Of a stretch of DNA of 64,000 nt, positions 1 to 13,700 are shown one piece after another. The position numbers were made by a program, and so were the translations under genes. Under the pieces are notes generated by a model. That model had not been told where the DNA came from. It did no database searches and saw nothing but the letters and a program-made list of their open reading frames with translations. This DNA is from Sinohyriopsis cumingii. Its lineage: Eukaryota; Mollusca; Bivalvia; Unionida; Unionidae. The DNA is taken from the NCBI GenBank assembly GCA_028554795.2, contig CM068824.1:165599946-165663945 (forward strand). Reading direction: 5' to 3'. Positions within the stretch are counted from its first letter, which is position 1. Each line of letters opens with the position of its first letter.

Positions 1-91
1 TCATTTCTAGGATTCTGATGTGCAATAGTCAATGTTGAATAGGCCACAATCCAAAGGCCTGCCATACTTGCCTCCATACAAATTGTTATTA
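1..91 (-). CDS. Exon 9 of fibrocystin-L-like gene, cut by window edge; frame uncertain
   Basis: An acceptor TCCTTTAG/ follows a pyrimidine-rich stretch at 92-110. With the phase left by exon 8, the frame is open to the edge (ends ...YSTLTIAHQNPRN). However, the family-like motif NNNLYGGKYGRPLD lies in another frame of the same exon, which reaches a stop at 9-7. The phase-compatible frame is favoured because it is the only one that stays open. Either a small indel lies in this copy, or one motif match is chance. Confidence 0.55.
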
Positions 92-3000
92 CTAAAGGAT
101 CGAAAGAGAACATCTGTCATAAGCCAAGTGCGGTTTTTCCATTTGCTGAGATGTGACACCATGTACTCATAAACTTGGACAGTTTGTTTCAATGGGCACA
201 GTTTCAGTTTCCCTGATATAAGAAACTCCTCCAACCTGCTCCATTTATGCATACAAGTAACTCTTGATACTGGATTTTTGCGAGGTACCTACTGAGCATG
301 CTACTTTGAATAAGCAGTAGTTGTAACTAAGTATGAACAGGATTTGGCACCTACAGTTCCGCTATCTAGGGGGAGATCAGTCTTGTCTAACTCCCATCTA
401 TGTGGGCAGAGAACCTTTACCTTTCATAGCTAAACATTTAAGTTCAGGAGGGCTTGATTTTCGAGGTAATAGCTATATTCCTAAGACATTATTACTGAAT
501 AAGGTATCTAAAGAAGAAAATACATAGCAAACAATCAAAACTAAGTTTAAATATTTATACACTATTAAGTTCCTTATAAATAACTTTACCAGTCTGCATT
601 ATATTTTAAAATTTTGAATGAAAGAATACTTTCTCAAACTTTGTGCACACAAAGGCATGCATATAGAGTGCACAGCCCTCAATAATACAAATTCTGATGG
701 AGGCAGAGTGCTCTTAGGTGCTTGCCTTTAAGGATCACTGACAAATCACCTCTGTCCACATGGGTAGAAACTTGCCAGAAGCTTCCCATGGGTTGGTAGT
801 TATTCCCTGGGCTTTTCCACCCTGAGTTCTTGCTCCAATAGATATACTACCCACTGTGTATATGCAATCATGTGCTAAAACACAGCATTAAATCATTAAC
901 CCATGGCACCACATTTATGCGTTAAGAGGTAGTACCCTACTTCGGTGCTCTGCAGCATGAAGATACACCAAAGTGGGTGGTATTACAGAAAAGTAGAGAA
1001 ATGTAGCACTACAATGATATCAAAAAATAATCTAGACTCGCAGTATAAAATACTGAGAGAAAACATTTTTTACACCCGATTTTTTTCCACCAAATAATTC
1101 GCCCTTTTTGGGATCAAAATTTTTGTCTGGATTCCATACTTTTTGGACACAGATTAGGCATACTGGTCTGAACTGTACACAGACAGGCAAACCAATGCAA
1201 AAAGGAGGATAAGTTCTGGATTTGGAGTAAAACTTGGCTAGGATTAAAAAATTATGGGTCCAATAAGCAAAAAAATAAACCCCCAATGAACACTTATACC
1301 CTTCTGCACATGTGCAAGTGAAATAGCCAATGAAAAACGTTTCTAACACAACTAGGAATCAGGCTAAATGAAAAATATTCTCTTGGAAGCAGATTTGGAT
1401 TTACCCAGAAGTAGCCACCAAAATGTGTTTCCTACTTGCATTTCAAGCAAAAATGACAAAAATTTCCAGGGGTAAATGAGTTTGACCCACAAAACCAAAC
1501 CAAACCATTCTGATCAACACCTAATAATGTCACAGAATGGTCTATTTCAGGATGTATGATTGTGAGATTCATTATAATTTCATAAGTACTGCACACAAAA
1601 GTTAAGAAAACATGCAAAATCAAACACAATATTTTGAAGTCCTACTTTGATGTCCTCATGAATTCTCTCTATAGTTTCATTCCCCCCTTTCCTTTCAAAA
1701 TGGCTGGGGTAATTTCTTCCCTTCATTTTCAGTATAAGAAAAGTACCTTTTCAGGGATTATGAAATTAAGCTAGGCATTTTTTAATCCATCGTATTTTGA
1801 AAATTTGTCAAACCCTCATTCAGGATGGAAATCTATGCTACTAGGAAAAGTTTTAATGGTAAACATTTGCAATATCTGTTTACATTACCTTCCATAGGGT
1901 GTTTCAATTATGAAACTGGTATTCAAGTTACCTGTTGAAAAAAGTTTAAGCAAGTGATGAAGCACATTCATTAAATTTTCTGACTTTAATACATAAAAGA
2001 ACAAATATGAACAAATATTGCAGTCATTAAATACAGCCTCACCACACAACAGCTTAATTAAAAATTTCTGACTGAATACATGCAACATTTCTAAAATTCC
2101 AGATATGTGTAAAATCCTGAATTTAAAAGTAAGAAGTAAATTCTACTTGTATCACCTCAGAGCAAATTAACAAAATTTTTCTATCCAACATGATATTCCT
2201 TACACAATTCATTATAAGTACACATGAAGATTATGTATTTTTTAAACTAATTAATAATACAATGCCAAATAATTGGATACAAATTAAATGCTGAATGTAT
2301 AGACATTATCAGCCTTGTATTTTATTTTATTTTCCATAAGAGTTTAAATTTGAACTCACCAACGTATGTTCCTCCCATTTTACACTTCATGTATCCCCAT
2401 GTGCTGGTCTCTGAGTTCAACTGCACTCCATAGCTAGCAAAACAGTAAGAAAAATAAGTAAGAATCCCTTTAAGGGTGTCACGAAATTGTGTATGAGGTA
2501 TATCAATATGTATATGTTGTCAAAAATGTACTCGGGTTTCGTTGGCCATTGACTAGAGCACGTGGAACTGGAGTTACATCTTGGACGTCAAATGGGCGCC
2601 ACGATAGTTATATATAGTGTTCCATGTTATTTCCACTATTGCATCTCATAATTTCATTCATTCCAGTTGCTATATCGTTATGTGAACGATCGATAGGTTC
2701 ATAATTTATATTCTTTTCAATATCATTATATGAACGATACAAATTTACCTGCTTTTCAATATCGTTTTATGAATGATACATTCAAATTTACATTCTTTTC
2801 TAAATCGTTATTTGAACGATACATTCAAATGCACATGCATTTCAATATCATTGTATGAACGATACATTAAAAGCTTTGTTTATATTGGGGTGTAGATCAC
2901 TTTTATTTTGTTTATTGGTGATAGGAATTCATGTCAGTTTTGAAATTCCATTTGTTAAATTCATGTTTTGAGTTTTTTCTCATTGAGTTGTTGTTGATAG

Positions 3001-4720
3001 TACCATGTTAGGAACTTTATGATTTTCCTTATCTTTTTGTTTATAATGGTGTCAGATTTGTTAATATTTAAATTGCGTTTATAAATAAACATCTTGTAAA
3101 CGCAGTTGCTTTTGGTGTCTTCCCTAATCCAGTCCCAACCCAGCTTCATCCTGTGACAAAGGGACTGATGCTCTACTGAGCAAATAGAATTTCCAGGAAT
3201 TCAAGATAAAACCTTTTCTGCCATTTAACTGTCAAGTCTTGAAACCAGCTCTGATACTCATCAGCGATAACAAGGTTTTTAAATTAGCTGCTGTGGTTCA
3301 CATATTGGATCTCAGCTTAAAACTATTTTCATTTAGGACAAATCAAATATTATTAGAAACCTTTTAGCAAAAACCCATGTCATAATGATCACCCATTCAT
3401 GGGGATTAGTGATAAGCTTTGTAAGGCAGTGGTCATGGCAGCATTATTGAATGTACAAGTGGCACTATTTTCATTTAGGACCAACTAGGTATCATGAGAA
3501 GTCTATTTGTGAAAACCTCATGTTGATATAGCCACCCATTTGAGAACAATATTTTCAAGATATGATTTTCCATTCAGGAGGAGTAGCAATAACAAGATTT
3601 TCAAGACTGCTGCTGTGCCAATCATATATAATTTCAATAACAATGAACTGGACATAATAAGAAGTCTTGGGTGAAAATCCCCCATCAATATGACTTTCTG
3701 TTGCAGTAAAGTCATCATAATATTTTCAAGATGGCTACCATGATGACCATGTTAGGTATCAGATTGGCATCATTTTCATTTAGGACCAACTGGATATCAG
3801 AAGTCCTGTTGTTAAAACCCCATGCTGATATGACTATCCATTTAGGAGAAATAACAATAAAACGATTTCCAAGATGGCTGTCATGGTAGCCATATTGGAT
3901 GTCAGATCAGCACACTTTTATTTAGGACCAACAAGACATCATATGAAGTCTTTTAATGAAAACCTCATGACAATATGTAGCAATAGAACGATTTTCAAGA
4001 TGGCCACTGTGGTGGCCATAATGGACATTAGATCAGCACCATTTTCATTTAAGACCAAGCAGACATCATAAAAAGTATTTTAACTGCCATACTGGACATC
4101 ACAGTGGCACCATTCTAATTTGGACAAACTGGATATCACAAGAAGTCTTTTAGCGAAAACTCTATGTTGATATGGCTATCCATGTAGGACTGGCAATACA
4201 ATTTTCAAAATGACCACTGTGGCAGCCATACTGGACATCAGATGACCACCATTTTCATTTAAGACCAAGTAGACATCATAAGAAGTCTTTTAGTGAAAAC
4301 CCCATGTGATATGACCATCCATTCAGAAGCAGTAAAGATAACAAGATGGCCTCTATGACAGCCATATTGGATATCCAAGCAGTACCATTTTATTTAGACC
4401 AACTAGATAATGGGATGAATATGTGTGTAAAGTTTCAAAGTAATCCTCCAAGTAGTTAAGAACGAGTCGGGACAACAAACTTGCACTATTGGATGGACAG
4501 ACAATGGAAAATAAACAATAGATTATCCCATAAGGTCTTCTGGTCTATTACCAGTAGAGCTAAAATTAGATAAACAACAAAATAAATAATAAAAATTCAA
4601 AAAAGATAAAATATTTACCACACAAACACAAGGCTCTGATATTCAATGTACAACTAGCATAAAGTAAGCAATAAAAATATATAATATTTTGCATGCAGGC
4701 ATACATTCATTATGCCTTTC

Positions 4721-4795
<75 letters not shown>

Positions 4796-7700
4796 TAAAC
4801 TGGGTACTGTTGGGACCAAAAATTTAGATTTCTTCATAAAGGAGACCAGTATCAAGATCTTATAGCAGTACCAGAACAGCTTTAACATGACCAAAATATT
4901 TGGTCAGTTTGCTGGAAACCATGTTACAGTGGGTCAGTTTTGGTAAGTTTCCTTATATTCTTATTGCCCATTACTACAGTATATTCATTCTTATGAAAGA
5001 CCAAATTATAGCTTACCTTAGAGAAAACTCTAAATATGAAAAGCTATAGCTAAAAGAATGCCTTTCATTATATGGAACAGAAAACTCATTCTTTTAATGA
5101 ATGCCATGCAGATCATGTATGATTATTATTATCTGAATCATGTTAATAACAACACATACATAATAGAATTTAAAACCAATTAAATCTTTGACATAATTTG
5201 CCAAATTAATCTCTAAAGTGGTAAGAGACCAATTAATGGACTAAAATTGTTCCTTTGATAATACTTAAGTAGTCTTAACACATTAGGAGTACAATAACTA
5301 CCTAACAAATCAACCCTCATAAGCTTCCCTTTTTGCAACAAAGTGCTATAATTTGTCTGTTCAACTAGGCTGAATCAGATAAGAGTGATTCTCACCTTAA
5401 AATGTGAGATTAGTACCAAGTCAATTAGGACTTATATGTGAGTATACATGGTACTTATCAATTAGGACATTGTTACTTACAAGGTGTCAGCAATGGCATC
5501 TGTGTCTTTCAAGCTGCACAAATGTGGTCCTGAATAGACCCTAGATAAAAGATATATGTGCATGAAATTAGTGCAGGAACAAATAATGATAATGTTCAAT
5601 AACCATATAGACATCAAATGTGACAAAGGTAAAGACAAACAATTAATTGCTCTTTAGATGTTATAAAGATCATGACAAACAATTAATTATTCTTTAGATG
5701 TTAAAAAGATCAAGACAAACAATTAATTATTCTTTAGATGTTAAAAAGATCAAAACAAACAATTAATTGTTCTTTAGATGTTAAAAAGATCAAGACAAAC
5801 AATTAATTGTTCTTTAGATTTACAATGATCAAGACAAACAATTAATTGTTCTTTAGATGTTAAAAAGATCATGACAAGCAATCAATTATTTTTTTAGACG
5901 TTAAAAAGATCAGGACAAACAATTGTTCAACAGATGTTACAAAGATCTAGACAAACAATTAATTGCTCATTAAATATTACAAAGAATAAGACAATCAAAT
6001 GTTATGTATATCTATTTTGTGTGTTTATTTTTTGCCATGATCATTGAATGTAACAATCATCTGTAGACAAGATATTATATAGTAAATTTTTGTTCATGAG
6101 TGCAGATTTTATTTTAAGGTAATGAGCTACAAATAGGTTGTTGATTTTGGTTCAAGTTCTATTTAATGAACCTGCTTACAGTTTGTGATAATTTTCCTCT
6201 GGATGATTAAGTCAGGTGGGTTGTGTTGTGACCTAGTCATGTAGGAGGTATTGCAACACAGAGTCATGATACAGTCATGGGAATGTATGTAAGAAGGAAG
6301 AAGATAACAATACATCCCAAATTCCAATTTTTATTAGTTTTTATTTTATTTTCAGTCTGCAGAAGTATTTAACATTGTGTTTAGATTTAACTTGAGAGGA
6401 ATATTTATTTAAATTATTTACTGATACTACAAAGTAGTCACATGACTGGACTTTTTTGAAATTATTGTAAATCACTTCAAAGGAATTTTGGACAATGCCA
6501 TTGTGTGATTCATCAAGACTGATGAAACTTTAGCACATTCAAGGCTTTTGGTACATCAGAACATGCAGGACCTGGAATTCATTTGGAACAATAAATTCTT
6601 TTGGACTTGTGATAGAACGTTTTAATTTATTTTAGATTTATTACAGTACTCTAATTCCCTCTTAAATTTTCATTTATAATTGAGATATCTAAATTATTTG
6701 TCAAGTTTTACAAAAATTGCTGATTCTGCTTCTTTCACTTACTTATTTTAATAGCATACAGTTGTAACACAATTAACTGTTCTTTAGATGTTACAAAGAT
6801 CAAGACAAACAATTAATTGTTCTTTAGCTGTTACAATGATAATGACAACAATAAATATTTCTCTATTATTGTTAAATATTGCCATAACTCAAATGGTTCA
6901 TCTAAATGAGCCATTATACATTAAATGCATTTCTCAGCTTTAATTGCCTAGATATCAATAATCATTTTGGGCACTGTGACCATGTAACATGAAGTTCATG
7001 AGGATCTGAGGTTGTTATTCTCACTGTTAATGACTTAAAAGCCAAATGTAAGGTCATTTTGCCAAGAAATGCAGTTTATTATGATGCTTTCAAACATGTA
7101 AAAGGTTTTTTTACCATGTTCTTTTAGTAAGGACAGCTATGATAACTTGATTACTTTTGACAATACTGGAAAAAGACCAATGATAACTCAATTACTTTTG
7201 ATCATGCAGGGAAAAGGCCAATGGAAATGAAATTACTTTTGATTATGCAGGGAAAAGGTCAATGAAAATGAAATTACTTTTGATTATGCAGGGAAAAGGC
7301 CAATGAAAACTTGATTACTTCTGATTATGCATTTCATAACATTGGATGATTATGTCACTAAGCTATGTAACACTGAGATTAAAATCTGTTAACAAGTAGT
7401 GAATATAAACTGAAATACCATACTATTAATGCAACAAGTTATAGTTTAAGCACTATGTCTGACTCTGTCAAAATATCTGCTGTAGGTGGGAAAATTCAGT
7501 GGAAACTTGAACTAATCAGGTACTAGTGCCTCGATAATATATGCCAGCACACGAAAATGGTTTAAAGCGCATAGCATCAATATAGGTAAGTATCATCAAT
7601 CTGGGTTGAGCATGTTATACAAAAATATTCAATCAAACTAGGTACTATTTCTGTAAGTCAGGTTTTGAGGGTTACATGTAAACTGCATTGCATTAGTCTC

Positions 7701-10700
7701 ACCATATTAAAAGTGCATGCATGTGATGCAAGTTAGGTTACATGTAACTTACAGATGTCACTAGGGTTAGGTTACATGGAACTTACAGATGTCACTAGGT
7801 TTAGGTTACATGTAACTTACAGATGTCACTAGGGTTAGGCCACATATACCTTATGTGACTAGAGTCAGACTGCATGTACTTTACAAATGTTTGTAACTTG
7901 AATTAGGCTGCATAAATGTTACAGATGTAATGGATGTTAGGCTGCATGTACCTTACAAATGTTTGTGACTAGATTTAGGCTGCATGTACCTTACAAATGT
8001 TTGTGATTAGAATTAGGCAGCATATATGTTACAGATGTAATGCATGTTAGCTGCATGTACCTTACAAATGTTTGTGACTAGAATTAGGCTGCATATATGA
8101 TACAGATTTAATGCATGTTAGCCTGCATGTACCTTACAAATGTTTGTGACTAGAATATGCTATATGTACTTTACGTGGTTTTCTTTTTTAGAGAAAAGAG
8201 ATTACCTTACTCCTAAAAATGTTCTTACACTCAACAATTACAAAACAAACAAAACCAGATTAAAGTTTTCCCATGCCTGCTTAACATGAAAAGAATATTC
8301 TTGCTTCAAATAGACTATATGACCCACATCTCCTGCTCCATACAACTAATTTTCTTCCACAATTCTTTTTAATTTTTTTATATTTCCAAACCCATTAATG
8401 AACTCTCTTCAAACTTCTTGGAAAGCCAATACTTGTGTAGGTTTCAAGTTAGTCACATCAATAAAAGGGGAATTAACCATGCTAGGTATAGTCCTTCTTG
8501 GGATTAACCTCCCATGGCCTTGATCTACGTTATGATCAATGTATGATAATAATACCAATATTTTATCATGGAAATATGCATCACTTCTATTAATCATAAA
8601 ACATATACCCCTTTTATGATCACTGAGAGTTTATTTTGAATGGATAAGGTAAACAAAAATATCACAAAATTTTAATTGGAAAACAATTTTGTGAGAATTT
8701 AACAAAGAAAATTAATTTCTGATATATTAAAGACACTAAAATCCAGAACATGATTTAATGCATATATAGTTGCTCATTAATTTGCCAGAAAATTAATGCA
8801 ACATGCATATATAGTCCCTCATTAATTTGCCAGAAAATTAATGCAAAATGCATATATAGTTCCTCATTAATTTGCCAGAAAATTAATGCAACATGCATAT
8901 ATAGTCCCTCATTAATTTGCCAGAAAATTAATGCAACATGCATAAATAGTCCCTTATTAATTGTAAAACTATCGAACATGTATGCAAAATGTACAAGATC
9001 TACTGAAATTGACAATTCCTACAAATCATTCTTTATCATTTTGATATTCATATGTTGGTACCCGCTTAGTGAAAGAATACAATTATGCAACCAGCATGTC
9101 ACTTTAAAAATACTTCCGCTTTGTACAATGCAAGTAAAACAGAAGTTCTTCCACAAACTAATAAATATGTTCTGTTCTATTTCATTTTCAACCATAAAAA
9201 GGTTTGACGTAAAATCTGAAATTTATTTCAAATAAATTCACAGTAACTGAGATGCATGAGCAAGTACAATTCTTACCGAAGAATTTTTTGTTCTAATCCA
9301 TTTGTGCTCAGGTCAATATTGGATCCAAATCTATCTGTGAAGATTTGTCCATACATCGTCAAAATGGTGCCTGAAAGAATTGCAATAAATCCATCACAAT
9401 GCAGGTAATGTTGTTTTTAAGAAAGGAATTTTTATATTTACAGTGGAAACCTTTACTTTAATAAAGATATTCAGCTGGCTGAAAATCATATCGTATAAGT
9501 ATTTTATAAATGAGTTCCAGTGTCTTTCCCTTTCTACACCCACACTCGTGTTGATATGACCATCCATTAAGGAGAATTAGTGAATGGGTGTTCAATATGT
9601 TCATCATAGCAGCCATATCTGAGGTAAGATCAGCACTATGTTCATTCAGGACCAACTAGATATCATAATTTGTCCTCTAGTAAAAAACATGTTGATATGA
9701 CTTTCCATTTAGGAGGAGTAACAGTAACAAGATTTGAAAGGTGTGCATATTGGAAGTCTGATTAGCACCATTTTCATTAGGACCAACTAGAAATTATCAG
9801 AAGTCTTTAAGTGAAAACCTGATGGTCACATAACAATCCATTCAGGTGGAATAGTAATAATACTTTCAATATAGCCACTCTAGTAATGTCCAGGCAGCAT
9901 CACATTCATTTAGATCCAACAAGACACCATAAGAAGTTTCTGGTGAAGACTGCATGATAATACGCTTTTCAGTTTAGAAAGGAGTAGCAATAACAAGCAT
10001 TCATTTCATTTAGGACCAACCAATAATCATAAGAAGTCTTTCAGTGAAAAATCTGTCTTGATATGTCTAGCCATTCTGGGGGAGTAGCAGTAACAATATG
10101 ATTGTCAAGATGGCTGCTGTGGCAGCCATATTGGACATCTAAGCAGCACCATTTTCATTTAGGATCAACTAGACCTTTAGATGAATGTGTGCACAAGAGT
10201 TTCATGAAAATCCTCGTAGTTTTGGAGGAGTAATGATAAAATCGTGTGCTAACAGACAGGCAGATGTTGGATGACAGATAAAAGGCCATCCTACCAAACT
10301 TCTTTAAAAACTAGTATCTTATATTCACTGTAAAAAAAATCATGAAATGAGGCTTTCTTATATTGATATACAGAACTATTTTTGCCTCAATTTTTCAAAT
10401 TTAGTTTCCTTAGAAAAATTTATGTCCTAATTTATTCACTCTTAATCATCAGAGGCATATAAATGTCCAACAGATATCCATTTGCCATAGCTTTATTGTG
10501 TTGGGAGCATGTTTCATGTCCAGCTCACCTGGAGATCCTGAGGTTGGATAAATGTATTGTATGAAAGGTGTGTTCCAAAACCAGGGCTGGAAAAGAAATA
10601 TAAAGAAATCTAGAAAGTACAAACCATGTAAACTACTGTAATTATGTACCTAATGATGCGTAAGACACATGAGCCATCTGCTTGTCAATGCAGGAGATTA

Positions 10701-13700
10701 TTAGATTACAAGGCTGTCATTTATGAAAATTCTTGTGTAATAAATGGCACTTTCTTTTGAAGCCAAATTGTCCTTCACAAAAAAGTTGCAACACCAATTT
10801 GATGCAATACTATTTTTAAGACCTGTTTTCAACAGCTGAAGGAAACAATTTTAGCTCAGAATCATTATTCTGATAATATACACTACCTTGAAGTCCTATC
10901 CAAAAATAACCCTGATAACTTCTGCAAAAACAATTCAGAATAAAATCAAATATTAAATATTCATGGTTTGAACAAAATAGTTAAAAGAATTATTAAGATA
11001 AAGAGCAGATGATGGTTGTTACTAAAATTAAATGGGGACAAGATATGAAACTAAATGTCTTTTCTAGTAACTGTTTGTGTTACTTATCATTTCTCCTTTT
11101 TTTAATTATATAAGATATTATTTGACTTCCCTGATTGACCCATCATGTCTAACCTACTACTTTCCCTTTGAGAGCTTTTATTTTTTTCTTTGACCCTTTA
11201 TTTAGGGGTCCCAGTGACCCTTTAAAAAAAAAAAACCTAATGAAAGCTCTGTTAAAAGTTCTTTCAAAATGCCATATAATTTTAGGCCAAACTTTATGAT
11301 GGAACTGAATTATTCATGTTTCTTTTTTAATATATAGGAAAAAAATCATTATTAAAGAAAACAATGGGCCCATCACCAAGGGACCTGCTCTCTACAGCCT
11401 GCTTGGCACAGCTTTAAAAAGTAATACTTCTATTGTAATACCAAATTTTGGAAAAGATGGGCTTTCATGGGCCATAACTCTTAAAATGATTACAGTCAGA
11501 CTGACAAAAAGGGTAAGTACTACTTGATCCCACATTCTGATCCTGTGCCAAACAAAACCTTTAGCTGATAACTGGGAATGTATAGAAATAATTGAATTAA
11601 GACTGCAAGTAAATCATAATCACTTATATTTTAATCCAGTCCTTGCTGGATATATAGTAAGTAGTCTGATTTATGTGAAATGACTGCAATGGAAGTTATT
11701 GCTTATTTGGATGCAGGGACTAACTTTTCAGATTCTTTCACATCTGATATATATCATAATTTCATAACCGTACAAGAATCAAGCCAAGAAAACATCTCCA
11801 GTAACCAGTCCTTATGTATTTTACACCTAATTCCCACCATAAAAGAAGATGGCATATGTATTGCCCATCTAATTCCCACTGTTAAACCATGACATATGTA
11901 CTGCCCATCTAATTCCCACTGTTAAACCATGACATATGTATTGACCATCTAATTCCCACCATTAAACCATGGCATATGTATTGCCCACCTAATTCCCACC
12001 ATTAAACCATGGCATATGTATTGCTCACCTAATTCCCACCATTAAACCATGGCATATGTATTGCCCAACTAATTCCCACTGTTAAACCATGGCATATGTA
12101 TTGACCATCTAATTCCCACCATAAAAAACATGGCATATGTATTGCCCACCTAATTCCCACCACTAAACCATGGCATATGTATTGCTCATCTAATTCCCAC
12201 CACACAAAAAAACATGGCATATGTATTGCCCATCTAAATCCCACACAAAAAAACATGGCATATGTATTGTCCAATCCCCACTATAAAAAAACATATCACA
12301 TCTATTGTCCACCTAATTTCCACCATAACAAAAATGTCACTGAAACAGCAAACATTAACTTACAATGTACTGGCAGTTCCAGGAGTACTTGTTTCCATTA
12401 CAGTAATTACTATCTTTGACTGGTACTCCATCTACAGTCACCGCAAGGTGATAAGGGACTTCTGGCATCCCCCTGAAAGAAAGGAAAGAACACTAAGTTC
12501 TGAAGATACCATAAATAAGCTGATCTGAGACTTGACTACCATTTGCACAAGTCCCTTCCCTAAACCCAACGGGACCCTTTTCTTCTCAAATTCAAAATCA
12601 GAGTTTCTTTATATACTCCTTTGTCGCCTGTGTTACCAGTGCAGCACATACAGCTGACAAGAAAATACCAATTACATCCAACTGTTCATAATATTCCAAA
12701 CACTATGGACAAATATCATGTGCAGTCTTTTGATTAGCATTACAAAACTTTGTTTATACACAATTTAAAAAAACGACTACTCTGGTGGCCTAGTGGTTAG
12801 AGTGTCTGCCTTGGATGCAGGAGATTGCAGGTTAAACCCCGGCCAAGTCATACCAAGGGCTTATAAAAATGGTAATAGCAGTTTAAGCTAATCTGACTGA
12901 AAAACAATGGTATCATTCAAAAAACCTGGATGCTGCAATAACAGGTCGCATCAATACACTTGTCCAGTGACAGTGAGGTATATAAACCTCTCACTGATAA
13001 GGCAAAGTAATTATTTGAACAAATGAATCAACCAAATCAATTCTCTCTGATGAATTACAATAGTAGCAAAACCAGTCAGGGACCTATGGTGACTAGATCC
13101 ACCCACATATGGAAGGGTCCATCTCCACATCCTTTCAGTCAACACTTTCTAGCAATTAATATTTAATCGGAAGTGAGGGCAACCCTATGGGGCATATCAA
13201 TCTGACAGATCCCAAAATAAACAGACAGCCCAATGAATCTCTACAGAAGAGCATCAGCACCTCTATCTTACACAAGAATAGAAGAGATTCCTATTTGAAA
13301 ACGCTAACAAGCCAAGTATTTGCTACTATTTAAGTGTCTATATTCTTTCACCTATCGGAAGCAATAAACACTATACTTTTTGTCAGATAATAAAAATTTA
13401 ATCTGATACAAAGCTCTCAAGTCGCAATATTAATCAGAAAGATAGAGAATTTTATTTTATTTGCCAATTACATACTCTACAGCTGGTATGGATCAACATC
13501 TCTATTAAAATGGGAGTCCAGGCATTTTTAACATGGCTGAGCACCTACACTAACATGTACAAATGTGATTAATATTATTCATAACGGATTATTCTGCTAT
13601 GTAGTTCATATTTACTTAGACATGTACAAGATTTTGTACACTTATATGCAACTACATTAATTAGCTGTCAGACTGGCATCATTACCATATTAGCTGTCAT

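Larger units (their letters stand above)
2434..5480 (-). other. Intron 7 of fibrocystin-L-like gene
   Basis: Contains a solo LTR (2477-3158), a pearl/HINE-like array (about 3225-4561) and a TA microsatellite (4723-4793). From 4800 to 5480 I see nothing recognisable. Confidence 0.7.
5541..9276 (-). other. Intron 6 of fibrocystin-L-like gene, minisatellite-rich
   Basis: Holds four unrelated minisatellites (5640-5995, 7130-7330, 7720-8165 and 8757-8970) and a 0.77-kb segment (about 5996-6772) that interrupts the first. Stretch 8170-8750 holds nothing recognisable. Confidence 0.7.

Noticed and set aside
4643..4894. ORF containing a long Tyr-Ile repeat
   Set aside because: Direct translation of the (TA)n microsatellite.
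5630..8165. Regular 34-41 bp repeats that superficially resemble a CRISPR array
   Set aside because: Units are head-to-tail without unique spacers, in an intron of a eukaryotic gene; these are minisatellites.
8755..9015. Antisense ORF with a 15-residue tandem peptide repeat
   Set aside because: It is the translation of a 45-bp minisatellite whose length happens to be divisible by three; no start context, splice signals or homology.
12029..12528. Plus- and minus-strand ORFs of 80-88 codons
   Set aside because: They are composed of the 40-bp minisatellite plus the reverse of exon 4; the real coding sequence is the 109-bp exon on the minus strand.
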